Shown: positions 25,410 through 33,698, numbered from the stretch's first letter. The stretch: 38,399 nucleotides of DNA from Candidatus Borkfalkia faecavium (GCA_019114755.1 DXEW01000030.1:1-38399); one strand, 5' to 3'. Numbers and translations are program-made. The notes: generated by a model from the letters alone, not told the origin.

Positions 25410-25479
25410 GCTTTGCTTTGCGGTAAAACCGCTCCGCTATATTCTAAAACCAAGGGGATTATCCCTTAGATTTATGCTT

Positions 25480-25557
25480 TGGTAGCGATGGGTGGATTCG
25501 AACCGCCGACCTGCCGGGTATGAACCGGCCGCTATAGACCAACTAAGCTACATCGCC
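25480..25557 (-). tRNA. tRNA-Met (CAT), elongator type
   Basis: 78 nt with encoded CCA. Acceptor GGCGATG/CATCGCT (first pair G-U), anticodon stem GCCGG/CCGGC with loop TTCATAC (anticodon CAT), T arm GGCGG-TTCGAAT-CCACC, which contains one internal C-A mismatch. The sequence is closest to elongator tRNA-Met; tRNA-Ile2 with lysidine also has a CAT gene anticodon, but its usual acceptor sequence differs. Confidence 0.9.
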
Positions 25558-26071
25558 ATTAAAATCGTGCGTTTAATGGCGGCAAACATACCGCGACTTA
25601 AGCGCACGTTTGTTATCTGTTGAATTTTTTAAGATTTCTCCGTTGCGCCCGCAAGGCTCGCTTCGGTCGGAATGACAGAGGAGAGGCGCACGCAAATCAA
25701 CAATCCCTCAAGCGCTACGCGCCAGCTCTCGTCGTGCGTGCGGCGAATAAACCGCACGACTCGGTCACCTCTCGGGCGGAGCCGTATGCCCTCGCCCATC
25801 TCGCGGAGCCAAATGGCGGGTGTCCGCCATTTAGAGAACTCTTCGCTCGTCCTTCTACAAGGGCGCCTTTACTGCGGCATAACCCCTTCACCAAAAATAT
25901 CTCCAGAGATTTTTGGTGAAAAATGAGGAACCGACTTCAAAAAATCTTTACCTCATTATAAAGCTCCTCGCGAAAAGTATCGAAGAACTTTTCGCGAAAA
26001 GCGAGGAGCCGGTGCGAAAGCAATTAATTCGGGCGAGCCCGAATTAATGCAAGGGCAACCGTGCTCCGAGC
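25558..26071. other. Long spacer inside the tRNA cluster
   Basis: 514 bases without a supportable gene. Short open frames of fewer than 100 codons exist but overlap palindromes and have no ribosome binding site. The second half consists largely of inverted repeats, listed separately. Confidence 0.6.
25811..26048. repeat. Cluster of four palindromes between tRNA genes
   Basis: Four inverted repeats in 238 bases: AAATGGCGG/CCGCCATTT (25811-25832); a near-perfect 34-base palindrome starting TTCACCAAAAAT (25887-25920); a compound hairpin with outer stem GCTCCTCGC/GCGAGGAGC and inner stem CGCGAAAAGT/ACTTTTCGCG (25963-26009); and ATTAATTCGGGC/GCCCGAATTAAT (26023-26048). They resemble REP- or MITE-type intergenic repeats. 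If transcribed, they would lie between two tRNAs of one precursor. Confidence 0.75.
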
Positions 26072-26148
<77 letters not shown>

Positions 26149-26181
26149 ATAAATTTACAAACTCATTTGTAAAGCCTTATT

Positions 26182-26210
26182 ATTTTATTAGATAACACGC
26201 AATTTGTCAA
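26182..26210 (-). promoter_or_regulatory. Promoter of the tRNA cluster
   Basis: On the minus strand TTGACA (26210-26205), 17-base spacer, TAAAAT (26187-26182), about 34 bases before tRNA-fMet. Confidence 0.85.
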
Positions 26211-26326
26211 CCGTTTTTTACTCTGCTTTTCAAAAATTTTAAAAAGATCCTTCCTCTTTGCCCGTCTGCCCCGGCTTTACGGCAGAAATTGCCTGTATTT
26301 ATGGTCAAAAACAATGCAAAAGCATA

Positions 26327-26355
26327 TTGCAAACGTCGCCTGAAAGTGATAAAAT
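26327..26355 (+). promoter_or_regulatory. Promoter of tilS placed for a leaderless transcript
   Basis: TTGCAA (26327-26332), 17-base spacer, TAAAAT (26350-26355). The expected start point, six to eight bases after the -10 box, coincides with the ATG at 26362, and no Shine-Dalgarno site is present. Confidence 0.65.
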
Positions 26356-26361
26356 AGCGCT

Positions 26362-27714
26362 ATGAACGTTAATTTGCAGAAATATACAAACCTGAAAATA
26401 TGTGTGGCCGTATCGGGCGGGCGCGACTCTATGGCGCTGCTGCACTATCTCAATGCGCACGCGGCGGAATATAACATTACCCTCACCGCCTTAAACTGCG
26501 ACCACGGAATGCGCGGCGAAACTTCTGCGCGCGACAGCGCTTTTGTGGCCGGCTACTGCGAAAAAGCGGGAATACCCCTCTCCTCTTTCGTTGCCGGCAA
26601 AAAGCCGACAAGCGAAAACGATGCGCGCTCGTGGCGGTTTGGCTGTTATCTGAAAGAGTCGCAAAACTGTGACTGCGTCGCCACCGCGCACCATTTGAAC
26701 GACAATGCCGAAACAGTGCTTTTTAACCTTGCACGCGGCACCGCGCTTGCGGGAATGGAAGGCATAACCGACGAGGACTTCAGCGCTCTTGCCGGCAGAC
26801 CGTTCAAGCTGATTCGGCCGTTTATCGCGTGCACGCGCACCGAGATCGACGAATATATTGAGGCAAACTCCATTCCATATGTGGACGACGAAACAAATTT
26901 TAAGGCCGACTACACGCGCAACAAGATAAGGCACAATGTGCTGCCGGCCTTAGATGAGGCCGTGCCAGGCGCGGCGAGAGCTATATACCGTTTTTCGCGC
27001 CTTGCGGCCGAGGATGAGGAATATTTGCGGCGCAAAGCCGATAAGCTCATTTTAAGGAGGGAACCTTACGGCTGTTACATTCTGTTCTGCGGAGAAAAAG
27101 TGATATTCCGCCGCGCTGCCGCAAAAATAGTGGCCGCTTATTATGGCAGAAAAGATTATACGAGCGAGCAGCTTGAACACCTTTTTGAATTGCAATTTGC
27201 CGAAAACGGCAAAAAATTTGAATTTTTAGGTCTTTACGCCTTCCATGAGGACGGGCGCGTATGCATTACCGACAAAGAGGTATTCTCAGCCGCGGCCGAC
27301 GGCAGGCCTTATGCAGATTTTTTAAATCTCATGACCAACAAGTATTGCGGGCAGATAGCTCACATATGCCGCTATGGCGACGGTGAGGATCACCTTGACG
27401 CACTGCGCAAGGGCATGCCGCAAGTCCCGTTCAAAGCGCTCCGCTTTGACGGCGGAAAAGTGCCGGCCTCTTCGGCGGTGCGCTTCATGCGCGCGGGAGA
27501 CAAGTTCACAAAGTTCGGCGGAGGGACAAAAAATCTCGGCGACTGGTTTACAGATAAAAAAATCCCCGTGAGGCTGCGCGGCAGCATCCCGTTGCTTGCC
27601 GACGGGAACGACATTCTGATCGTCTTCGGAGTGGAGATATCTGAAAAAGTCAAAGTGGATAAAGACACAAAAGACGACATGTGCGCCATTGCCGCCGACT
27701 ACGGCAAGATCTGA
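26362..27714 (+). CDS. tilS: tRNA(Ile)-lysidine synthase TilS
   Basis: 450 residues. TilS adenylates C34 of the CAT-anticodon isoleucine tRNA and attaches lysine, so that it reads AUA. The N-terminal PP-loop is CVAVSGGRDSMALLHYL (residues 14-30); NCDHGMRGETSARDSAFV and ATAHHLNDNAETVLFNLARG are the conserved substrate and ATP segments. The C-terminal TilS domain (about 365-435, FMRAGDKFTKFGGGTKNLGD and following) is complete. Ile codons here are a mixture of ATA, ATT and ATC, unlike the genes to the left. The gene is divergent from the tRNA cluster and appears monocistronic. Confidence 0.94.
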   Translation: MNVNLQKYTNLKICVAVSGGRDSMALLHYLNAHAAEYNITLTALNCDHGMRGETSARDSAFVAGYCEKAGIPLSSFVAGKKPTSENDARSWRFGCYLKESQNCDCVATAHHLNDNAETVLFNLARGTALAGMEGITDEDFSALAGRPFKLIRPFIACTRTEIDEYIEANSIPYVDDETNFKADYTRNKIRHNVLPALDEAVPGAARAIYRFSRLAAEDEEYLRRKADKLILRREPYGCYILFCGEKVIFRRAAAKIVAAYYGRKDYTSEQLEHLFELQFAENGKKFEFLGLYAFHEDGRVCITDKEVFSAAADGRPYADFLNLMTNKYCGQIAHICRYGDGEDHLDALRKGMPQVPFKALRFDGGKVPASSAVRFMRAGDKFTKFGGGTKNLGDWFTDKKIPVRLRGSIPLLADGNDILIVFGVEISEKVKVDKDTKDDMCAIAADYGKI

Positions 27715-27757
27715 CTGCACGCAAACTGCATAGCGGCACTTTAGTGTGATAAATCAC

Positions 27758-27786
27758 TTGACAGAATACAATCGATAATTTATTAT
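27758..27786 (+). promoter_or_regulatory. Promoter of ilvB-ilvN
   Basis: TTGACA (27758-27763), 17-base spacer, TATTAT (27781-27786). The leader is only about 80 nt, too short for a T-box or a classic leader-peptide attenuator. Confidence 0.7.
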
Positions 27787-27870
27787 AGATATAATACAGT
27801 ATTTTATATTTTTGCGGCCGCGCATGAGAAATTTTGCCTGCGCGAAAATATTGTGAACCTTGGAGGTCTT

Positions 27871-29541
27871 ATGAGAATGAAAGGAGCGGAAATTTTAATC
27901 AACTGCCTTCTGGAGCAGGGCGTAGACACCATCTTCGGTTATCCCGGCGGCACGGTGCTCGACATATACGACGCGCTTTACAGAAACGGCAAGATAAACC
28001 ACATTCTGACCGCGCACGAGCAGGGCGCGGCACACGCTGCCGACGGCTATGCGCGCGTTACCGGCAAAACCGGCGTTTGCTTTGCCACAAGCGGCCCGGG
28101 AGCCACCAACCTTGTCACCGGAATCGCGACGGCCTATATGGACTCCATTCCCATGGTCGCCATAACGGGCAATGTGGGGCTGAACCTTTTAGGCAGAGAT
28201 TCTTTCCAGGAGATAGACATCTGCGGCATAACCATGCCGATAACAAAGCACAACTTTATTGTAAAGGACGTTAAAGAGCTTGCCGACGTCGTGCGCAAGG
28301 CTTTCTACATAGCCAGCAGCGGCCGAAAGGGGCCGGTGCTTATAGACATACTTAAAAACGTTCAGACGGACGAGTGTGAATACGAGCCGAAAAAGCCCGA
28401 AAATTATAAGGCTCTGCCCGTTAGAAAGGAGAGGCTCGCCGCGGCGATAGCCGCCATAAAGGAGAGCAAAAAGCCGCTCATCATTTCGGGCGGCGGCATA
28501 ATCTCTTCAAACGCCTCTGCCCTTTTAAAGGAGCTGTATGAAAATCAGGACTGCCCCGTCGTGTACACGCTTATGGGCAAAGGCAGCATACCCGATGCCG
28601 ACCCGCACTGCTTAGGGATGCTGGGCATGCACGGCACGGTGGCCGCGGCAAAGGCGCTGATGAACGCAGACACGATAATCGCGCTGGGCACGCGCTTTTC
28701 CGACAGGGTAGCTCTGAACCGCGATATGTTCGCAAAGAACAAGACTGTTATACATATAGATATAGACAACGCCGAAATTGACAAGAACGTGCATTCAGAC
28801 ATACATGTGATGGGCGACTTATTCGAGGCGCTCTCCACCCTTCTTCCCGAACTTGAGAAGGCTGACAGGCACGAGTGGCTGAAAGAAGTCGGCGAATGGA
28901 AGGCAAGCGAAAAACTTAAGAAAGACACCAACTTCCTGGCATATAAAATAATAAGCGCGGCATCCCGCATGGCACCCGAGGATATACCTGTCGTTACCGA
29001 CGTAGGCCAGCACCAGATGTGGACGGCGCAGTATTACCACGTTAACAAGCCCCGCCTGTTCTGCTCTTCCGGAGGACTCGGCACCATGGGCTACGGCCTC
29101 GGCGCGGCGATAGGAGCATGCTTCGGCAGCGGCAAACCCGCCGTTTTAGTCACGGGCGACGGCTGTTTCAACATGAATTTAAACGAGCTCTCCACCGCAG
29201 TCACGCAGGGCACGCCGATAGCCATACTTTTGATGGACAACGGAGTTCTCGGCATGGTGCGCCAATGGCAGAAGATATTCTACGGCAGAAGATTTTCGCA
29301 GACGACGCTGAACAAAAAGACCGACTACGTTAAATTTGCCGAAAGCTTCGGCGCTAAGGGCCTGAGAATTGAGAACGAAAATGACGTTGAGCCCGTTTTA
29401 AAGGAAGCGTTCGACTATATTTCAAAGGGCGAGGGCCCCGTTTTGGTAGACTGCCGCATATCGCCCGACGAAAACGTGCTGCCCATGATAAAACCGGGCA
29501 TGGCGTATGACACACAGCTTTTGAAGATGGAGGAAAACTGA
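27871..29541 (+). CDS. ilvB: Acetolactate synthase, large (catalytic) subunit
   Basis: 556 residues. TPP-, FAD- and Mg-dependent first common step of valine, leucine and isoleucine synthesis, condensing pyruvate with pyruvate or 2-ketobutyrate. Evidence: FGYPGGTVLDIYDAL, the catalytic glutamate in HEQGAAHAADGYAR, TSGPGATNLVTGIA, and the TPP-binding GDGCFNMNLNELSTA segment; VLGMVRQWQ is typical of the anabolic form. The start is ATG 27871 four bases after GGAGG; ATG 27877, two codons later at ten bases, is equally possible. One base separates it from ilvN, its regulatory subunit. Confidence 0.96.
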   Translation: MRMKGAEILINCLLEQGVDTIFGYPGGTVLDIYDALYRNGKINHILTAHEQGAAHAADGYARVTGKTGVCFATSGPGATNLVTGIATAYMDSIPMVAITGNVGLNLLGRDSFQEIDICGITMPITKHNFIVKDVKELADVVRKAFYIASSGRKGPVLIDILKNVQTDECEYEPKKPENYKALPVRKERLAAAIAAIKESKKPLIISGGGIISSNASALLKELYENQDCPVVYTLMGKGSIPDADPHCLGMLGMHGTVAAAKALMNADTIIALGTRFSDRVALNRDMFAKNKTVIHIDIDNAEIDKNVHSDIHVMGDLFEALSTLLPELEKADRHEWLKEVGEWKASEKLKKDTNFLAYKIISAASRMAPEDIPVVTDVGQHQMWTAQYYHVNKPRLFCSSGGLGTMGYGLGAAIGACFGSGKPAVLVTGDGCFNMNLNELSTAVTQGTPIAILLMDNGVLGMVRQWQKIFYGRRFSQTTLNKKTDYVKFAESFGAKGLRIENENDVEPVLKEAFDYISKGEGPVLVDCRISPDENVLPMIKPGMAYDTQLLKMEEN

Positions 29542-29542
29542 C

Positions 29543-30082
29543 ATGGCGGAATATAAAAAGGATCCCAAAAAGAATACCATTGCCGCGCTCGTCTCCAACA
29601 AAAGCGGCGTTCTGACGAGAATAAGCGGACTGTTCGCCCGCCGCGGCTACAACATAGAGAGCCTTACGGTGTGCGCCACCGAGGACCCCGAACTTTCGCG
29701 CATGACGATAGTTCTTATCGGCGACGAATACACTCTCTACCAGATGATAAAGCAGATGGACAAACTCGACGACGTAAAAAAGATAGGTTGCGCCGACGAG
29801 CTCGACTGCGTTTACCGCGAACTGCTTCTCGTAAAAGTACCCGCCACCGCCGACGTGCGCAGCCAGATAGTCGAGATAAAGGAGATATATAAGGCAAAGG
29901 TCGTAGATCTCTCGGTGGATACGATGATCCTGGAGCTGACGGGCATACCCACCAAGCTCGACGCGTTTTTGAAGGTGATCGAGCCCTTCGGCATAATAGA
30001 GATGCAGCGCACGGGCGTGACTGTGCTTGCACGCGGCAGGCACACCCTGAAAGACAGGGACTGCTACGGGGATAACATCTAG
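29543..30082 (+). CDS. ilvN: Acetolactate synthase, small (regulatory) subunit
   Basis: 179 residues. An N-terminal ACT domain (about 10-85; ALVSNKSGVLTRISGLFARR) binds valine for feedback inhibition; the C-terminal half (about 90-165; ELLLVKVPA, IEPFGIIEMQRTGVTVLARG) stabilizes the complex with IlvB. The ATG lies one base after the ilvB stop, so equimolar coupled translation is likely. A copy of the 44-base hairpin repeat starts two bases after its stop codon. Confidence 0.95.
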   Translation: MAEYKKDPKKNTIAALVSNKSGVLTRISGLFARRGYNIESLTVCATEDPELSRMTIVLIGDEYTLYQMIKQMDKLDDVKKIGCADELDCVYRELLLVKVPATADVRSQIVEIKEIYKAKVVDLSVDTMILELTGIPTKLDAFLKVIEPFGIIEMQRTGVTVLARGRHTLKDRDCYGDNI

Positions 30083-30084
30083 TG

Positions 30085-30128
30085 TTCACGAAAAATCTTT
30101 TGCCTGCGGCAAAATCTTTTTCCGTGAG
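30085..30128. repeat. Dispersed 44-base near-palindrome, copy A
   Basis: Starts TTCACGAAAAATCTTTTGCC and ends AAAATCTTTTTCCGTGAG. It matches the reverse complement of 37858-37901 at 42 of 44 positions; the only differences are two bases in the loop. It sits directly after the ilvN stop and may act as terminator. Confidence 0.85.
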
Positions 30129-30612
30129 ATTTATAGTAATGTCGTAAAACGGCTTAACGGCGAAAGTAAATTCCGCCTTGCCGTTTTTCGTCGTTATTAG
30201 TTTTGAAACTTGCTGAAGTTAAAGATTTATTCCTTATAAAGTTTTTAATGCTCGCGCGACAAATTGGGACGAGCGGCACTCTTCATAGAACAGCGGACAC
30301 CCGCTGTTCGTGTGCCGCGGAGAGACCGCAACATGCCGAGCATTAGCGTGAGGCGTTGCGGAGCCGACCAACGAGGTTACGAGGCGACCGCGCGTAAGCG
30401 GCGAACTAAATTCGCCTTGCGCATGTTATTTATTTTTAAATAATCCATTTGTTTTGAATATATAACATAGCCATATAGAAGCGAAGAAACTTTACGCGCC
30501 CACTCGTCCCCCTTTGCTTAAGGGGGAATTAAAGGGGGATAGAATTCAAAATGATCTATTCCGCAACAGAGCCTGTAAACGATATATTATAATTCTACAC
30601 ACGGAGTTATTT
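30129..30612. other. Spacer between ilvN and ilvD
   Basis: No gene and no T-box seen. AACGGC...GCCGTTTTT (about 30152-30187) is a weak terminator candidate. A compound hairpin lies at 30273-30318 (outer GCGGCAC/GTGCCGC, inner GAACAGCGG/CCGCTGTTC with loop ACAC). The stretch 30410-30430 (AATTCGCCTTGCGCAT) recurs inverted near 37630, so part of this spacer is made of dispersed repeats. A TATAAT box is at 30588-30593, 20 bases before the ilvD start, without a good -35 box. Confidence 0.6.
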
Positions 30613-32274
30613 ATGCAAAATATATTTTCAACTTCCACCGATATGAGCTCGCAGCGCTCGCTCTTAAGGGCACTCGGCTGGACTGATTCCGAGATGAAAA
30701 AACCGCTCGTGGGCATAATCTGCGCACAGAGCGAGATAATACCCGGGCACATGCACTTAAACGAAGTTGCCCGCGCGGCTGCCGAGGGCGTTATAGCCGC
30801 GGGCGGAAAACCGGTGATAGTGCCATCCATAGGCGTGTGCGACGGCATCGCCATGGGACACGCGGGCATGAGGTACTCCCTCCCCTCCCGCGAAATAATT
30901 GCCGACAGCGCGGAGATACTTATCCGCGCGCACGCTTTCCAGGCGGCAATATTCATCGGCAACTGCGACAAAATTATACCCGGCATGCTGATGGCCGCGG
31001 CCAGAGTGAACATACCATCGATATTCGTTTCGGGCGGGCCTATGCTCGCAGGGCACGTGCGCGGCAAAAAGACCTCCCTTTCGACCATGTTCGAGGAGGT
31101 GGGCGCATACAACGCGGGCAAGATAGACGGCGACACGCTCAAGGCCTTTGAATGCGGCGCCTGCCCCACATGCGGCTCGTGCAGCGGCATGTTCACAGCA
31201 AACTCGATGAACTGCCTGTGCGAAGCGCTCGGCATGGCGCTCCCCGGCAACGGCACGATACCCGCAGTATATTCGCAGCGTCTGGCGCTTGCAAAGGAGA
31301 CGGGCGAAGCCGTGATGAAGCTGCTTGAAAAGGGCGTGCGCCCCTCCGACATAATGACCGCGGCGGCATTCAAGAATGCCGAGACTGTGGATATGGCTAT
31401 AGGCGCCTCCACCAACTCCGTGCTGCACCTTCTGGCGATAGCAAACGAGGCGGGCCTTAAGAATAAAGTTTCGATAGACATAATGAACGAGATCTCGGCC
31501 AGAACGCCCAATCTGTGCCGCCTTGCGCCTGCGGGAGAACACTACATCGAGGAGCTCAACGAAGCGGGCGGCATCTCCGCCGTCATGAAGGAGCTGTTGG
31601 ATAACGGCCTTCTGGACGGTTCGGTGCAGACCGTCGGCAGCAAGACGCTTGCCGAAACTGTTGCTGACGCAAAGATACTCGACAAAGATATAATCCGCAC
31701 CGTGGCCGACCCCTACTCAAAGACGGGCGGGCTTGTGATACTCAAGGGCAACCTGGCCGAGGAAGGTTCGGTAGTCAAAAAATCTGCCGTCGACCCCAGA
31801 ATGTATAAGCACAGCGGTCCCGCAAAGTGCTTTGACAGCGAGGAAGAGGCCATGCAGGCCATATCCTCGGGTAAGATTGTTAAAGGCGACGTCGTAGTCA
31901 TCCGCTATGAGGGCCCCGTGGGCGGCCCCGGCATGCGCGAGATGCTCACACCCACCTCCGCCATTGTGGGCGCGGGGCTGGGCGCGGACTGCGCGCTCAT
32001 AACCGACGGAAGATTTTCGGGCGCGACGCGCGGCGCGGCAATAGGACACGTTTGTCCCGAAGCTGCGGCCGGCGGACTTATAGGCCTTGTTAAAGACGGC
32101 GACATCATAGATATCGACATTGAAAACTGCGCTATAAACCTGCGCGTGAGCGACGAGGAGATCGCAAAGCGCAGAGAAAACTTCAGGCCGCTTGTAAAGC
32201 CCGTTGACGGCTACCTTGCACGCTACCGCGCGAGCGTTACCTCCGCCTCGGAGGGCGCGATTTTCAAAAAATAA
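30613..32274 (+). CDS. ilvD: Dihydroxy-acid dehydratase
   Basis: 553 residues from ATG 30613 (CGGAG six bases upstream); further upstream in-frame sequence is spacer. It dehydrates 2,3-dihydroxy-3-methylbutanoate and the valerate analogue to 2-keto acids, the third common step. Iron-sulfur cluster ligands are in IGNCDKIIPGM and CGACPTCGSCSGMF; further conserved segments are QRSLLRALGW at the N-terminus, GPVGGPGMREM and DGRFSGATRGAAIGHVCPEA. IlvC, the enzyme before it, is not in the window. A GC-rich hairpin follows at 32340. Confidence 0.96.
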   Translation: MQNIFSTSTDMSSQRSLLRALGWTDSEMKKPLVGIICAQSEIIPGHMHLNEVARAAAEGVIAAGGKPVIVPSIGVCDGIAMGHAGMRYSLPSREIIADSAEILIRAHAFQAAIFIGNCDKIIPGMLMAAARVNIPSIFVSGGPMLAGHVRGKKTSLSTMFEEVGAYNAGKIDGDTLKAFECGACPTCGSCSGMFTANSMNCLCEALGMALPGNGTIPAVYSQRLALAKETGEAVMKLLEKGVRPSDIMTAAAFKNAETVDMAIGASTNSVLHLLAIANEAGLKNKVSIDIMNEISARTPNLCRLAPAGEHYIEELNEAGGISAVMKELLDNGLLDGSVQTVGSKTLAETVADAKILDKDIIRTVADPYSKTGGLVILKGNLAEEGSVVKKSAVDPRMYKHSGPAKCFDSEEEAMQAISSGKIVKGDVVVIRYEGPVGGPGMREMLTPTSAIVGAGLGADCALITDGRFSGATRGAAIGHVCPEAAAGGLIGLVKDGDIIDIDIENCAINLRVSDEEIAKRRENFRPLVKPVDGYLARYRASVTSASEGAIFKK

Positions 32275-32339
32275 AGCCCGGATATGGCGCATATATTATA
32301 TGTAAAAGCCGATTTTAGGTGAAAATAATTAACAAAACG

Positions 32340-32373
32340 GCCCGCGGCGGGTAAAACTGAGCCCGCCGCGGGC
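32340..32373. repeat. Perfect 12-bp GC hairpin after ilvD
   Basis: GCCCGCGGCGGG (32340-32351) and CCCGCCGCGGGC (32362-32373) with a ten-base loop. It is not followed by a T tract on the plus strand (GAAAAATG), so it is not a clear terminator. Confidence 0.8.
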
Positions 32374-32432
32374 GAAAAATGCTGTTAATTTTGTTAAATT
32401 GCGTTAATTTTTTATCAATTTATAAAAATACA

Positions 32433-32461
32433 TTGACCGTGACGGCCGTGTATTATAAAAT
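32433..32461 (+). promoter_or_regulatory. Promoter with a long leader before the DUF4097-like gene
   Basis: TTGACC (32433-32438), 17-base spacer, TAAAAT (32456-32461). The leader up to ATG 32759 is about 290 nt; it contains small GC hairpins (for example GCGGCAG-TTTT-GCCGTAC near 32553) but no riboswitch I recognize. Confidence 0.6.
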
Positions 32462-32758
32462 ATAGTAGCAGCTATATTGCAACAGTTGAATTTTAAGGCT
32501 CCTTTACACTCAAGCGCGCGCACAGAATTTTCCGGTGCGGGGCGCAGATGTGCGGCAGTTTTGCCGTACGCCGCAGGGGAAAATCAGAGCGACAGTAAAT
32601 TTTACAGCAGGCGGAAAAATACAGTTCAGCCTGGCGGCAGAGCCACAACACACAGGGCGCGCGCAGGAAAGTGCGCGGCGCAAGTTCCCCTAAAATCAAG
32701 GGAAGGCAAACTTCCCTGCCGGGGCGGGCCCCCGTACTTAAAGGAGATAATACAATAA

Positions 32759-33514
32759 ATGAATATAAAGAAATTTGCCGCCTACCGAGCAAAGGCGGAT
32801 GTCGTTAAGATAGATATAATCGCATTCTGCGCCGAAGTTGCCGTTGTCGCAAACGAGGGCGACAAACTTTACATAGAGCACTCAAAAAATTTTTTCCCGC
32901 ACTTTGCGGAAAACGACGGAACCGTGACAATGCGTCAGCTCAAAGGACCCTTCTGGAACCTGAAGCGCACGACGATAATCGTGCACGTACCCGAATGCGC
33001 CGTGCCTGGCATGAACGTGAACATCCTTAAGGGAAACATAAAGATCGACGGCGGCATCTATGGTGACGTACAATTGGGCGGCAAACAGCTGAAGGCAGAA
33101 GTCTATAACTCCACATTTGAAAATCTAACGATAAAGGCTGACGAACTTGACGTTTGCGCCGACGGCATAACGGTTAAAAACCTTGCAAACGCGACGGCCG
33201 CAGACGGCAGAGTAGAGTTCGACAAGACCTTCTGCAAAAAAGCGGAATGCCGCATAAAGAAGGGCAACATAGGCCTGTGCAACTCCGCATGCGATTTTGC
33301 GTTGCTCAATTCTGACGAAGGCAATATCGCCGCAAGCATGGTCGGGGCCGAGAGCGACTACACCATCTCGCTCAAAGGCGCGGCCGTGAGCGGCAAAAAC
33401 AACCACTCTTCGAGCGGAAAATCGATAAAAGCAAGAGCTGAGCGCGGAAGCGTCGTTCTGGATTTCAGCAAAAACTCGTTTTTCGACGATGAACTGGGCG
33501 AAGCCCAGGCATAA
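32759..33514 (+). CDS. DUF4097-like beta-rich protein of unknown function
   Basis: 251 residues, no signal peptide and no membrane segment, so probably cytoplasmic. The alternating pattern (MNVNILKGNIKIDGGIYGDVQ, LTIKADELDVCADGITVKNL, GNIGLCNSACDFALLNSDEGN) suggests a right-handed beta-helix like the DUF4097 putative adhesin family. AAAGGAG stands ten bases before the ATG. Five cysteines are scattered without a metal motif. Its place between ilvD and leuC is unexplained; it has its own promoter. Function unknown. Confidence 0.7.
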   Translation: MNIKKFAAYRAKADVVKIDIIAFCAEVAVVANEGDKLYIEHSKNFFPHFAENDGTVTMRQLKGPFWNLKRTTIIVHVPECAVPGMNVNILKGNIKIDGGIYGDVQLGGKQLKAEVYNSTFENLTIKADELDVCADGITVKNLANATAADGRVEFDKTFCKKAECRIKKGNIGLCNSACDFALLNSDEGNIAASMVGAESDYTISLKGAAVSGKNNHSSSGKSIKARAERGSVVLDFSKNSFFDDELGEAQA

Positions 33515-33650
33515 ATGCATGTAAAACATTGCAAATAAAACAAAGCATATAACTATTGGTTTGCACACATATTTGCATAGTTTTGTTTGTAATATTACAT
33601 ATTTTACTGCGGTTTTGTAAATATAACTTTAATTTTTACAGTATCTGGCA

Positions 33651-33671
33651 GCGGCGGGCATTGCCCGCCGC
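33651..33671. repeat. Perfect 9-bp GC hairpin upstream of leuC
   Basis: GCGGCGGGC-ATT-GCCCGCCGC, ending 28 bases before ATG 33699. No T tract follows. Confidence 0.8.
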
Positions 33672-33698
33672 GCCGAGTACTTTTAAGGAGATAAAACT

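Larger units (their letters stand above)
24165..25469 (+). pseudogene. Large serine recombinase lacking its catalytic domain
   Basis: The frame opens with LEGYAEYYSVELGEKVTRGM, which in intact large serine recombinases lies near residue 120-130, at the end of the resolvase domain. The catalytic serine region is absent. The recombinase domain (PLGYYLDEEQ, MIKSIIDDMNARG), zinc ribbon (FCGKCKAMM, CVNAKKGHSCDKK) and coiled coil are intact, and sequence similarity to the upstream recombinase is only moderate, so it is a different enzyme. The first codon is TTG without ribosome binding site. The natural C-terminus is probably around 25290; beyond it the frame reads antisense through the terminator and tRNA-Glu (GDPIGTRTRVT is the typical antisense-tRNA peptide). 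Most likely a remnant of an older element. Confidence 0.85.

Noticed and set aside
25620-25926. Two overlapping plus-strand frames of 84-99 codons in the tRNA spacer
   Set aside because: They translate palindromes and repeat sequence, with Arg/Ser/Pro-rich composition and no ribosome binding site.
30083-30612. T-box or leader-peptide attenuator controlling ilvD
   Set aside because: No T-box consensus, no leader rich in Leu/Ile/Val codons; only generic hairpins and repeats.
32477-32758. 93-codon plus-strand frame in the leader of the DUF4097-like gene
   Set aside because: No ribosome binding site, no recognizable domain, odd composition; more likely untranslated leader.
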